Source: Thermoanaerobaculia bacterium (GTDB lineage: Bacteria > Acidobacteriota > Thermoanaerobaculia > Multivoradales > JAGPDF01). Taken from it: 37,108 nt of DNA. Below the pieces are notes generated by a model, which saw nothing but the letters and a program-made list of their open reading frames with translations, did not search any database and was not told the DNA's origin. This document shows, in pieces, positions 17,515-26,346 of this stretch. The translations under genes were made by a program, and so were the position numbers. The stretch's first letter is position 1. The number at the start of each line of letters is the position of its first letter. The stretch lies in NCBI GenBank assembly GCA_018057705.1, contig JAGPDF010000045.1:1-37108 (forward strand), given 5' to 3'.

Positions 17515-20500
17515 ATGCGCGAACGAGCTGTGGTGACCCTGGCAGTCCTTGTCTGTCTCTGGCCGGCCCTCGCGTCGGCGATCTCGGCACCGCGCCTCGT
17601 CGCGGACTTCGCAACCGTGGTTTCTTCGCGCGCGGGCTCGGAGCCGTCCGAGTTCGTGCGGGTCGGATCGTTCGTGCTGTTCACCGCCCGCCCGGACGAT
17701 CACGCGCGGCGGCTCTTCCGCTCGGACGGAACCGCCGCCGGGACGATCGAGCTCGCCAACGGCTGCGGGCCGCTCGACACCGGCGGTTTCGAGCTGCGCT
17801 TCACGACGGCTTCGCTGGCCTACTATGCGGTGAACTGCGCCGGGGGCGGGGAGGCGCTCTGGGCGAGCGACGGTACGCCTGCGGGCACCAGGGTCCTGCT
17901 GGCACCCGGCTCGTATTACACCCCGGGGTCGCAGATCTCGGTCGAGCGTCGGATCGAGGAGGAGGGTGGCACCTTCTTTCTCCAGGGCGGATGGTACGAC
18001 CGGCCGCTCGAGCTCTGGCGTACCGACGGAACCGCCGCCGGTACCGCCCGTGTCGCCGTCGTGAGCACGAGCGACAGCGTCCGGGCGGGGCTGCATCGGC
18101 GGGCCGCGAACGACCTCCTGATGCTGGTGGAGGAGACCTCGCGAGAGCTCGTCGTCTGGCACAGTGACGGCACTTCCGATGGCACCGTAGCGGTGCGGTC
18201 GCTGGCGTTTCCGGACCAGAACGCCAGCCTGCGATCGTTCACTGGGATCGCCGACGGCATCGCCTTCACGGTGTCGCTCTCCGAGCCATCGCGCGTCGAG
18301 CTCTGGTACTCGGACGGTACGGCCGCGGGGACCGCGCTCGGAGCGGTCCTGCCGATCGGAGTGACCGACGAGCCCGTGGCGCACGCCGGCTCGATCTACT
18401 TCACCGCCGCGGTCGGCTGGACGGAGTGGGTCTGGCGCGGTGACGGGACGGAGGCGACGACTCGCCCCATTGTCCCCCTGGGCTCGCGCGACGCCCGTAC
18501 GGCTTCGTTCGAGTTTTTCGACGGCGGGCTCTATCTCGTCGCCTGCGGCGACGACCGCCGCTCCTGCAACCTGCTGCGCGCGCCCCTGGAGGGCGGTATC
18601 GCGACGGAGATCGCGGAGACCTGCGACTCCCACTCCTGCGAGAGCTACGACGACGAGCTCTGGGTGCGTGGCGTCGGCGGACGGCTGCTTTTCACCCGCA
18701 GAGACGAGTTCTCCGTGGCGGTCTGGTCGAGCGCTCTGGACGGCACCGGCGCGACGCAGGTGAAGACGCTCTGTGAGGCCGATCTCTGCTTCGCTCCGAA
18801 CGTCCAACCGGTCGTCCTCGACGCCGCGCTCTTCTTCGCCACCGTGACGGACGAGGCTCTGGCCCGCGAGCTCTGGACGAGCGACGGAACGCCCGCCGGG
18901 ACCCTGCGTCTGGCCGGGCCGCTTGCGGGCATCCAGTGGTACGTCTACCCCTATGCGTGGGAACCGATCGCGGCGCTGCCGGGAGGCGGCGGATGGGTCT
19001 TCGCCGGCGCGGATACGGAGCACGGCATCGAGCTCTGGCGCGCCAGGTCGCAGGCCGACTCCGGAGCGATGGTCGAGGACTTGCGACCGGATCGCCCGGG
19101 TCTCTTCAACCCGGAACCGGTCGGCGCGGTCGGCTCCACGTTCGTCTTCGCGCTGCCGAGTGACGACGGCGACGAACGGACGCTCTACCGCCACGCCATC
19201 GACGACGGCCCGGTCGAGCCGTTTCTGACCGTGCCGGTGCATCGCGGCCGCCACGGCATCCGCAACGCCCCCCCCGCGCTGCGCGCCGCCGGGAACGCCT
19301 GGTTCTTCATCGAGCACGACCTCGGGGACGAAGGCCCCTTCGCCGAGCAGATCTGGCGCTACGACCCGGTGTCGCGCGACCTGCGCACGCTCTTCGCGGA
19401 CGACCCGCGGGTCACCGGCATCGGCGCACGGGCCGACGATCTGCTGCCCTCCGGCACCGACTACCTCTTCCTCGGTTCGACCGACCCGGAGCTCCACCCG
19501 GCGATCTACCGCCTGCGACCGCGGTCGGGCGCGATCTCGAAGCTGATGGACCTGCCGGCGGAGCACGCGACCTCGGTCGGGCAGAGCGGCGACTTCTGGT
19601 ATCTCGTCGAAAACGGGGAGCGCGTGGTCGCCGTCGACCTCGCGCGGCGCACGCGCAAGGTGCTGGGCGATTTCCCGGGCGCCTGGGTCACCCAGGCGGT
19701 AACGCTCGCCGACGGTCTCGTCTTCACCGTCGACTGGCAGGCAACCGGCGAGGGTACAGGGCTCGAGCTGCGACAGAGCTCCGGCGACGGCACCCGCCTC
19801 GTCGCGCAGTGGCCGTCGATCGTCGACGGCTGCCCGTTCTACCTCGGGCTGCCGCCCAAAGGGAGCGCGAGTCCTGCGCTCTTCGCGGCGCAGACGTACT
19901 GCGCGAACCAGACCGCCGACCTGTGGGTGAGTGACGGCAGCTTCGACCGGACGCGGAGGTTGCGGAGCTTCCCGGGAGAGCAGCTGGATTTCGCGCGACA
20001 GGCGGATCGGCTGCGCGGAGACCTCTTCTTTCTCGCCTCGCGGTGGGACATCGCGACACAGACGTCGACGTACGAGATCTGGAAGTCCGACGGCACCCCG
20101 ACGGGGACGCTTGCGGTCGCCGACTTGCCGGCGGAGCCCAACTCGGGCAGCTACAACTTCACGGAGGCGGCGAGGGGCGCGGAGGGGATCTACTTCGCCT
20201 GGTCGGACGCCGTCCACGGCGGCGAGCTCTGGAGAACGGACGGCACCTCCGCCGGTACCGGTCTCGCGGCGGATATCGAGCCGGGTCCGGAGAGCTCCTC
20301 CCCCTGGCAGCTGCGGACAGTTGGCGATCAGGTGATCTTCCGCGCCGGCACCGCGGCCACCGGGCTCGAGCTCTGGCAGGTCGACGGCGGGTTCCCGACC
20401 GCCCAGCCGGTCGCCGATCTCTACCCCGGGATCGAAAGCTCGGCGCCGATCGCGCTGGGAACCACCGGTGAGGCCCTCTACTTCCTGGCCGACGATGGCG

Positions 20501-21339
20501 TCGTCGGGCGGGAGATCTGGGAGGTCGATCGGCCGTCGGTGGCCCCCTGCGTGGCCGACGCGACGACGCTCTGCCTCGCGGACGGCCGCTTCCGGGCGCG
20601 CGCGGTGCGGAGAGACTTCGCAGGCGAGCTCGGTACGGCCGGTGTCGTGCCGCTCACCGGCGACAGCGGCTACTTCTGGTTCTTCGCGCCGGGGAATCCC
20701 GAAGTGCTGCTCAAGATCGTCGATGCCTGCGGTCTGCCCGGCTTCGAGAACTTCTGGGCGTACTCGACCGGGCTCACCAACGTCGAGGTCGAGCTCGAGG
20801 TCGTCGACACCTCCACCGGCGAGCGCAAGGTCGTCCGCACGGCGCTGGGCGAGGCCTACGGTCCGCTGTTCGACAGCGGCTCGTTCCAGGTCTGCGCCTT
20901 TGGCGGCGCCGGCGCCGGCGGCGCGCCCGCGCCGGCCTCCGCCGCCGACGCAGTGCTATCCACCGTCTTGCCGCTCCTCGACGGCCGGTTCGAAGCGCGG
21001 GCGTCGTGGAGGAAGCGCGACGGCACGACCGGCGTCGCGACCGCGGTGCCCTTCACCGCGGACAGCGGCTACTTCTGGTTCTTCGACCCGGCGATCGTCG
21101 AGGTCCTGGTGAAGATGGTCGACGCCTGCGGTTTCGAGGGCTTCGACAACTTCTGGGTCTTCGCCGGCGGCCTGACCGACGTCGAGGTGCACCTCGAGGT
21201 GACCGACACCTGGAGTGGCGAGGTCGTCCGGCACGACAACCTCCAGGGACAGCCGTTTCCGACGCTGCTGGAGACAAGGAAGTTACGAGTATGCGCCGCA
21301 CGCACTTCCAAGCCAGCAGAGTCAGCGGAGCGACATTGA
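17515..21339 (+). CDS. Exported ELWxxDGT-repeat protein, paralog 1
   Basis: This 1274-aa protein starts at ATG 17515 after GGGAAGGGGA, although the frame is open from 17020. A signal peptide (1-23) is followed by about 950 residues of ELWxxDGTxxGT repeats (for example LWRTDGTAAGT, LWYSDGTAAGT, LWTSDGTPAGT, IWKSDGTPTGT), ten or so in number, expected to form beta-propeller-like blades. The C-terminal 270 residues hold two related modules of about 110 residues, each with (G/A)DSGYFWFF, then EVL(L/V)K(I/M)VDACG, then a LTxVEVxLEV strand. They are separated by an Ala/Gly/Pro linker. The protein is probably surface-exposed or secreted; function unknown. Its last 49 nt overlap the start of a paralog. 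It is the first gene after the sigma-54-like promoter. Confidence 0.9.
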   Translation: MRERAVVTLAVLVCLWPALASAISAPRLVADFATVVSSRAGSEPSEFVRVGSFVLFTARPDDHARRLFRSDGTAAGTIELANGCGPLDTGGFELRFTTASLAYYAVNCAGGGEALWASDGTPAGTRVLLAPGSYYTPGSQISVERRIEEEGGTFFLQGGWYDRPLELWRTDGTAAGTARVAVVSTSDSVRAGLHRRAANDLLMLVEETSRELVVWHSDGTSDGTVAVRSLAFPDQNASLRSFTGIADGIAFTVSLSEPSRVELWYSDGTAAGTALGAVLPIGVTDEPVAHAGSIYFTAAVGWTEWVWRGDGTEATTRPIVPLGSRDARTASFEFFDGGLYLVACGDDRRSCNLLRAPLEGGIATEIAETCDSHSCESYDDELWVRGVGGRLLFTRRDEFSVAVWSSALDGTGATQVKTLCEADLCFAPNVQPVVLDAALFFATVTDEALARELWTSDGTPAGTLRLAGPLAGIQWYVYPYAWEPIAALPGGGGWVFAGADTEHGIELWRARSQADSGAMVEDLRPDRPGLFNPEPVGAVGSTFVFALPSDDGDERTLYRHAIDDGPVEPFLTVPVHRGRHGIRNAPPALRAAGNAWFFIEHDLGDEGPFAEQIWRYDPVSRDLRTLFADDPRVTGIGARADDLLPSGTDYLFLGSTDPELHPAIYRLRPRSGAISKLMDLPAEHATSVGQSGDFWYLVENGERVVAVDLARRTRKVLGDFPGAWVTQAVTLADGLVFTVDWQATGEGTGLELRQSSGDGTRLVAQWPSIVDGCPFYLGLPPKGSASPALFAAQTYCANQTADLWVSDGSFDRTRRLRSFPGEQLDFARQADRLRGDLFFLASRWDIATQTSTYEIWKSDGTPTGTLAVADLPAEPNSGSYNFTEAARGAEGIYFAWSDAVHGGELWRTDGTSAGTGLAADIEPGPESSSPWQLRTVGDQVIFRAGTAATGLELWQVDGGFPTAQPVADLYPGIESSAPIALGTTGEALYFLADDGVVGREIWEVDRPSVAPCVADATTLCLADGRFRARAVRRDFAGELGTAGVVPLTGDSGYFWFFAPGNPEVLLKIVDACGLPGFENFWAYSTGLTNVEVELEVVDTSTGERKVVRTALGEAYGPLFDSGSFQVCAFGGAGAGGAPAPASAADAVLSTVLPLLDGRFEARASWRKRDGTTGVATAVPFTADSGYFWFFDPAIVEVLVKMVDACGFEGFDNFWVFAGGLTDVEVHLEVTDTWSGEVVRHDNLQGQPFPTLLETRKLRVCAARTSKPAESAERH
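20484..21298 (+). repeat. C-terminal module segment, copy 1 of an 815-830 nt direct repeat
   Basis: This segment of the first ELWxxDGT gene matches 24359-25188 of the second at about 85-90% by eye, with many runs of 20 or more identical bases. The protein identity is about 90%. The N-terminal halves of the two genes are far less alike. Only the linker between the two modules differs in length and sequence. Confidence 0.85.
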
Positions 21340-24300
21340 CTCGGCGACCCGAAGTGCGGGGAGCGACTTGGCTCTTGGCGGGGACGCTCTATCTTCTCGT
21401 ATTGGCGCCGGCGTCGGCAGTCTCGCCACCGAGCCTCGTCGAAGATCTCGGAAGGATCGCTCGACCGGACGAAGGTTCGGTTCCGCACGGCTTGGCGCCG
21501 CTCCACGGCGTCGTCGTGTTCGCGGCCCAGCCGGACGACTATGCCGACCGGCTGTTCGTCACCGATGGTTCGACGGGTGGGACGCGAGAAATCTCGGCGC
21601 CTTGCTCCCACCGCGTACCCGGCAAGATCACCCTGCTTTTTGCCGGTCAGGATCGCGCCTACTACCTGTCGTTCTGTCATGACGGCTTCAGCGCGCTCTG
21701 GGGAGTTGATAGCGCCGCGGCTGCGACCCGGCTGGTGACCTTCGTCCTGCAAGGCAACGGCGACGAGGAACCGAGCCTGGGGCTCACCGCGAGCGGACTC
21801 GGCCGCTGGATTGAAGTGGCGGGCATCTCGTACTTTCTGTTCGGCGGGCGTGAGAGCCCGCTCGAGCTCTGGAGGACGGACGGGACAATCGCCGGCACCA
21901 GGCTTGTGCGCGCCCTCGACGAGAATGCGGGCGAGGGCATCGCTGGCCTGTCCGCGACCTCCGACGGCCAGCTGGTCGTCGCAGCCTACTCGTCGCTCAG
22001 CTGGGACGAACACGAGGTCTCGTTCTGGCAGTCGGATGGAACAGCTGCAGGTACGACTCTGGGAAGGACCTTCCTCATCCCCGGCGGCGCATTCTCCTTT
22101 CCAATGTTCGGACAGTCCGCTGCCGGCGTCCTGCTCTGGGTGGAGGGGGAAACCTACAGCTCCTCCGAGCTCTGGCTCTCCGACGGCTCGGAGACCGGCA
22201 CGGCCCGGCTCGCGGTGTTTCACGCCATCAACTCGTGGACCGATGCCTCGGGAGGTTTCAAGGCAGAGGGGCGGTCGGTCTACTTCATCGCCACTTCCGA
22301 CGGCGAACGGTCGATCTGGCGCAGCGACTTGACGCCGGAGACGACCCGGCCGATCGTCAATGTCACCGGCTGGTACGCCGCGACGCGGAATCTCGTCGTC
22401 CTGGACGACCGATTGCTCGTCCTCCGCTGCTCCGATTGGGGCGGGACCGGCTGCGAGCTCTGGCGGACGCCGAAGACGGAAGGCGCCGGGGAGCCATTTC
22501 CCGGCGGCTGCGGGCCCGGACCCTGCAACCCAATCGATGCCTACAACTCGATGGCAGAAATCGGGGGCCGTTCTCTCTTTCTGACCTTCACGGAGCAGCA
22601 GGCGTCGCTGTGGGCTTCCGACGGCTCGGATGCACCCGCCACCGAACTGGCTCGTCTCTGTGAGGGTAACGAATGCGCGAGTCAGTGCTTTCAGCGCCTC
22701 GAGTCGGCGGACGACTACATTTTCACGAACTCGCGAGACTGCGAGCCGCCCTTCGATCTCTGGGTGTCGGATGGCAGCCCAGAGGGGTCCTTTCGCATCG
22801 CGCATTCCCTGGAGGCGCTGGCTCCCTGGCCTGCGGTTCAGGGTCCAGTCCTGGCCCCCGTGGGCGCGTCCGGTTGGGTCTTTCGCGCCGCGCGCGGCGG
22901 TGTCGGCCTCGAGCTCTGGCGGGCGGATCGCCTGCCGGACTCGGCCGCCCTGCTCGCAGATCTGCGTCGGGACAGGCCCGGCCTCTCGGCCGTGGGTCTG
23001 CTCGGCGAGGTCGATGGAGCGCAGATCTTCGCGATCCTCGGAGATCAGGGAAGGACGGCGGTGGTGCGTCGAGGCGCGGATGGAGGCGCCGTCGAGGAGC
23101 TCTTCTCGCTGCCAGCGCTCTACGAGGACTCTCCCGAGATGCAGAGACTCCGTTTCTACGCTGCGGGAGAGGAGTGGCTGTTCTTCGAGGGCAGTCCCTA
23201 CGCCGATCCAGCAACTCAAGGAGCGGCTTACCAGCTTCATCGATTTCGGCCGGCGACGCACGAGCTCATCCCGCTCTTCGACGAGCCGGGCGAGGAGGGC
23301 ATCGGCGCCCGCCTCTCGGACGACCTTTTCGCCACCGATGATGGGTACCTCTTCCTGGGTATGACGAACGAGAACCCCACCCCTTCGATCTACCGCTGGC
23401 GGCCGGGGGCGTCCGAAGTCGAGCCGATCCTGAGCCTCCCTGCGAGTGCAGCGGTCTCGGCGGGCAGCAACCTCGGCAAGTGGTTCGTGGTGGAGGAGAG
23501 TCGAAGACTGGTGGCCATCGACCTCGATACTCTGACTCGGGAAGTCCTGATCGAATCTCCGGACACCTGCGAGATCGAATCGATCGCGCTGGAGTTCGGC
23601 ACCGCTGTCCTGATCCTGACCTCGACCGCGGAGGTGGGCCCGGTTCTCCAGTTTTGGCTCACCGATGGCAAAAGCTCGAGCACGGGCCTGGTCGCCCAGA
23701 TTCCCTGGAGCGAGCGCTTCTGGTGCTCCTCGGGTTTCGCTGTTTCTCCTGGTTTCGCTCAGGGCGCCGCGCTCTTCGAACTGGACGAGAACTGCGGCGG
23801 CACGCAGCATGTGTGGACGAGCGACGGCAGTCGCGAGCGGACTCGACCCCTCTTTTCGAGCCGTGAGTGGTATCCGGATGTCGGCACTTCGGCCAGATTC
23901 CGCGGCGTGCACTACTTCTTCGTGCAGGAACTCGACCCGGGCGGGGCCCGCTACAGCACTGCTCTCTGGCGGTCCGACGGCACACTCGAGGGAACCCGGC
24001 GGGCGATCTGGCTACCGGAGTACGGCTCCGGGCCGCTGCAGCTCGCAGCGGGCGCTTCGGCGCTCTACTTCCCTTGGTCGGGCGCCGAGCACGGCACGGA
24101 GCTCTGGCGCTCGGATGGAACCGCGGAGGGTACCGGGCCCGTCGCCGATCTCGAACCTGGTGCCGCGAGCTCGTCTCCCTCGGGACTGATCGCTGTCGGC
24201 GATCAGGTGCTGTTCACGGCGACGACGAGTGCCGCCGGAACCGAGCTCTGGCAGGTGGATGGGGCATCCCATCAGCCGGAGCTCGTCTCGGATCTCTTTC

Positions 24301-25208
24301 CCGGCCCGGAGAGCTCTGCGCCGCTGTGGGTCTCGGGAAGCCAGGAGTCTGCTCTCTTCCTGGCCGATGACGGCGTCGTCGGGCGGGAGATCTGGGAAGT
24401 CGACCAGCCGTCGGTGGCGCCGTGTGTCGCCGATGCGACGACGCTCTGCCTCGCGAACGGAAGATTCCGCGCCCGCGCGGTGCGGCGCGACTTCGCCGGC
24501 GAGCTCGGTGCGGCGGGTGTCGTGCCGCTCACCGGCGACAGCGGCTACTTCTGGTTCTTTGCGCCGGGGAATCCGGAGGTTCTGCTCAAAGTGGTCGATG
24601 CCTGCGGCCTCCCCGGCTTCGAGAACTTCTGGGCCTACTCGACCGGCCTCACCAACGTCGAGGTCGAGCTCGAAGTGGTCGATACGGTGACCGGGGAGCG
24701 CCGCGAGGTGCGGACGGCCCTGGGCGAGACGTTCGGACCGCTCTACGACAGCGGTTCGTTCGAGGTCTGCAACTTCGGCGGCGCGTCGACAGGAGGCCCC
24801 CGGGAGCCGGTTCGGGCAGCGGCGGGCGAGGCTTCGAGCGATGCCTCGAGGAACGTCCTGCCGCTTCTCGACGGGCGCTTCGCAGCGACCGCGACCTGGC
24901 GCAAGCGCGACGGCACGACCGGCGCCGCCACGGCCGTCCCGTTCGCGGCGGACAGCGGCTACTTCTGGTTCTTCGACGCCGCGATCGTCGAGGTCCTGGT
25001 GAAGATGGTCGACGCCTGCAGCCAAGACGGCTTCGACAACTTCTGGGTCTTCGCCGGCGGCCTGACCGACGTCGAGGTCCACCTCACCGTGACCGACACC
25101 TGGACCGGCGAGGTCGTTCGCCACGACACGCGTCAGGGACAGCCCTTCCCGACGCTCCTCGAGACCGGGAAGCTCCGGGTCTGCGCGGGGCGGCCTGGAG
25201 CGAACTAG
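21291..25208 (+). CDS. Exported ELWxxDGT-repeat protein, paralog 2
   Basis: This 1305-aa protein starts at ATG 21291, preceded by AAGGA at about 10 nt. The start lies 49 nt inside the end of paralog 1, so the genes are coupled. The N-terminus carries a longer, basic signal region (hydrophobic core TWLLAGTLYLLVLAPASA). About ten ELWxxDGT-type blades follow (LWRTDGTIAGT, FWQSDGTAAGT, LWRSDGTLEGT, LWRSDGTAEGT). Then come the same two C-terminal GYFWFF modules. Compared with paralog 1 the repeat region has more Cys pairs (for example CGPGPCNP, CEGNECASQC). Its codon use is less G/C-biased than its neighbours, which may mean a more recent arrival or relaxed selection. The stop TAG shares the CTAG at 25205-25208 with the stop of the convergent gene. 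Confidence 0.9.
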   Translation: MRRTHFQASRVSGATLTRRPEVRGATWLLAGTLYLLVLAPASAVSPPSLVEDLGRIARPDEGSVPHGLAPLHGVVVFAAQPDDYADRLFVTDGSTGGTREISAPCSHRVPGKITLLFAGQDRAYYLSFCHDGFSALWGVDSAAAATRLVTFVLQGNGDEEPSLGLTASGLGRWIEVAGISYFLFGGRESPLELWRTDGTIAGTRLVRALDENAGEGIAGLSATSDGQLVVAAYSSLSWDEHEVSFWQSDGTAAGTTLGRTFLIPGGAFSFPMFGQSAAGVLLWVEGETYSSSELWLSDGSETGTARLAVFHAINSWTDASGGFKAEGRSVYFIATSDGERSIWRSDLTPETTRPIVNVTGWYAATRNLVVLDDRLLVLRCSDWGGTGCELWRTPKTEGAGEPFPGGCGPGPCNPIDAYNSMAEIGGRSLFLTFTEQQASLWASDGSDAPATELARLCEGNECASQCFQRLESADDYIFTNSRDCEPPFDLWVSDGSPEGSFRIAHSLEALAPWPAVQGPVLAPVGASGWVFRAARGGVGLELWRADRLPDSAALLADLRRDRPGLSAVGLLGEVDGAQIFAILGDQGRTAVVRRGADGGAVEELFSLPALYEDSPEMQRLRFYAAGEEWLFFEGSPYADPATQGAAYQLHRFRPATHELIPLFDEPGEEGIGARLSDDLFATDDGYLFLGMTNENPTPSIYRWRPGASEVEPILSLPASAAVSAGSNLGKWFVVEESRRLVAIDLDTLTREVLIESPDTCEIESIALEFGTAVLILTSTAEVGPVLQFWLTDGKSSSTGLVAQIPWSERFWCSSGFAVSPGFAQGAALFELDENCGGTQHVWTSDGSRERTRPLFSSREWYPDVGTSARFRGVHYFFVQELDPGGARYSTALWRSDGTLEGTRRAIWLPEYGSGPLQLAAGASALYFPWSGAEHGTELWRSDGTAEGTGPVADLEPGAASSSPSGLIAVGDQVLFTATTSAAGTELWQVDGASHQPELVSDLFPGPESSAPLWVSGSQESALFLADDGVVGREIWEVDQPSVAPCVADATTLCLANGRFRARAVRRDFAGELGAAGVVPLTGDSGYFWFFAPGNPEVLLKVVDACGLPGFENFWAYSTGLTNVEVELEVVDTVTGERREVRTALGETFGPLYDSGSFEVCNFGGASTGGPREPVRAAAGEASSDASRNVLPLLDGRFAATATWRKRDGTTGAATAVPFAADSGYFWFFDAAIVEVLVKMVDACSQDGFDNFWVFAGGLTDVEVHLTVTDTWTGEVVRHDTRQGQPFPTLLETGKLRVCAGRPGAN
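24359..25188 (+). repeat. C-terminal module segment, copy 2 of an 815-830 nt direct repeat
   Basis: This is the counterpart of 20484-21298. It encodes the same pair of GYFWFF modules, with a slightly longer linker (REPVRAAAGEASSDAS). The high DNA identity against diverged N-terminal halves suggests gene conversion or strong constraint on this end. Confidence 0.85.
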
Positions 25209-26086
25209 GCGCTCGTGGGCGCGTCGCCGGAGAGCAGGCGGTGGAGATGCTCGATGCCGTCGACCAGACGCGGGCCGGGACGGCTGAAGCAGCCGTTGGC
25301 ATCGACCGCGGCGACGCGGCCGGACCGCACCGCTCGCAGTTGTGACCACAGTGGATCGCCGGCGAGCTTGGCGACCTCGCCGGCGGCGCCTGCGGCATCG
25401 AAGCCGCAGGGCATGGCGACGATCCAGTCGGGGTCGGCGGCGGCGATCTCGTCCCAGGTCGCCCGGCGGGAGCGCTCGCCCGGAGCGACGGCGAACGGAT
25501 CCCGGCCGCCGGCGATGGCGATCATCTGCGGCACCCAGTGGCCGCCGAGGAACGGCGGGTCGAGCCACTCGAGCGCGACGACGGTGGGGCGTGGCCGGCC
25601 GTGCGTGGCGCGCTCGACGCGCTCGAGGCGCGCTCGCAGGTCGTCGACGAGACACTCGGCGGCGGCGCTTCGGCCCAGGCGTTCGCCGACGTGCAGGATG
25701 TCGGCGAGGACATCTTCGAGGCGGGTCGGATCGAGCGAGAGGACCTCGGGGCACCGAGCCATCGGCGCTACGGCACCGCCGACCTGAGCGGTCGAGACGG
25801 CGCAAACCGGGCAGAGCTCCTGGGTGAAGAGGAGGTCGGGGTCGAGCGCGGCGAGGCGCTCCTCGTCGAGGGTGTAGAGGCTGGCCCCGGACGCCAGCTG
25901 CGCCGAGACCGCGGCGTCGACCTCGTGCGGCGTCATGCCGGGCGTGAGCGCGCTGCCGGTGAGGATCGGCCGCGTACGTGCCTCCGGCGGGAAGTCGCAC
26001 TCGTGCGAGACCCCGACGACGTCGTCGCCGGCGCCTAGGGCGAAGAGGATTTCAGTCGCGTTCGGGACGAGCGAGACGATGCGCAT
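25205..26086 (-). CDS. BtuF-like cobalamin/siderophore-binding protein without signal peptide
   Basis: This is a 293-aa member of the ABC-type periplasmic binding fold used for B12 and iron-siderophores (COG0614-like). It opens with MRIVSLVPNATEILFALGAG and continues GVSHECDFP, FTQELCPVCAVS and VVALEWLDPPFLGGHWVPQM, all typical of the cobalamin-binding subgroup, including the C-x2-C pair. No signal peptide or lipobox is visible, which is common in that subgroup. It may therefore act in the cytoplasm, or be exported in another way. No ABC permease or ATPase gene is adjacent, and I see no B12 riboswitch in the upstream 260 nt. The ligand is therefore not fixed by context. AGGA lies about 9 nt before ATG 26086. 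The stop overlaps the convergent stop. Confidence 0.85.
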   Translation of the reverse strand: MRIVSLVPNATEILFALGAGDDVVGVSHECDFPPEARTRPILTGSALTPGMTPHEVDAAVSAQLASGASLYTLDEERLAALDPDLLFTQELCPVCAVSTAQVGGAVAPMARCPEVLSLDPTRLEDVLADILHVGERLGRSAAAECLVDDLRARLERVERATHGRPRPTVVALEWLDPPFLGGHWVPQMIAIAGGRDPFAVAPGERSRRATWDEIAAADPDWIVAMPCGFDAAGAAGEVAKLAGDPLWSQLRAVRSGRVAAVDANGCFSRPGPRLVDGIEHLHRLLSGDAPTSA

Positions 26087-26125
26087 GCGACTCGATCCTA
26101 GCGTTTCCTCGGCATCGGTGGTTTC

Positions 26126-26258
26126 GCCGGCGGACGGTCGCTCGAGGAAGTCCTCTCCGCGTTTTCCATCTCCCCTTATCTAGCTGGATTTTTTCTCTGT
26201 TTGCGAGGGGCCCCTGGAAATACGCTCCGAGAACTCCCTCGAGCGACCGTCCACCGGC
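26126..26258. repeat. 30-nt inverted repeat with 73-nt spacer
   Basis: The left arm 26126-26155 and right arm 26229-26258 are reverse complements at 27 of 30 positions. The common core is CCTCGAGCGACCGTCC. The spacer holds the only AT-rich tract of the area (GGATTTTTTCTCTG). The repeat sits in the 260-nt gap between the divergent BtuF-like and YyaL-like genes. It could be a regulator's double operator, a cruciform, or the ends of a tiny non-autonomous element. I see no second copy of the arm elsewhere in the window. Confidence 0.75.
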
Positions 26259-26346
26259 TCCTCGGAACGGGGTTGGGCGACGCCCTACAGTGTCGTCGGC
26301 GGGGAAACCGAAGTTCGGGCTGAAGACCCGGTAGGATTCGAATGCC

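Noticed and set aside
14872..20217. A 1781-codon open frame on the minus strand across the kinase, TPR and ELWxxDGT genes
   Set aside because: It is Arg/Pro/Asp-rich, has no domain, and mirrors plus-strand genes with clear motifs. It is an effect of the high GC content.
21069..23912. A 947-codon minus-strand frame opposite the second ELWxxDGT gene
   Set aside because: No recognisable domain; the plus strand has the repeat motifs and a signal peptide.
26087..26346. B12 riboswitch in front of the BtuF-like gene
   Set aside because: No B12-box-like sequence was seen; the gap is dominated by the 30-nt inverted repeat.
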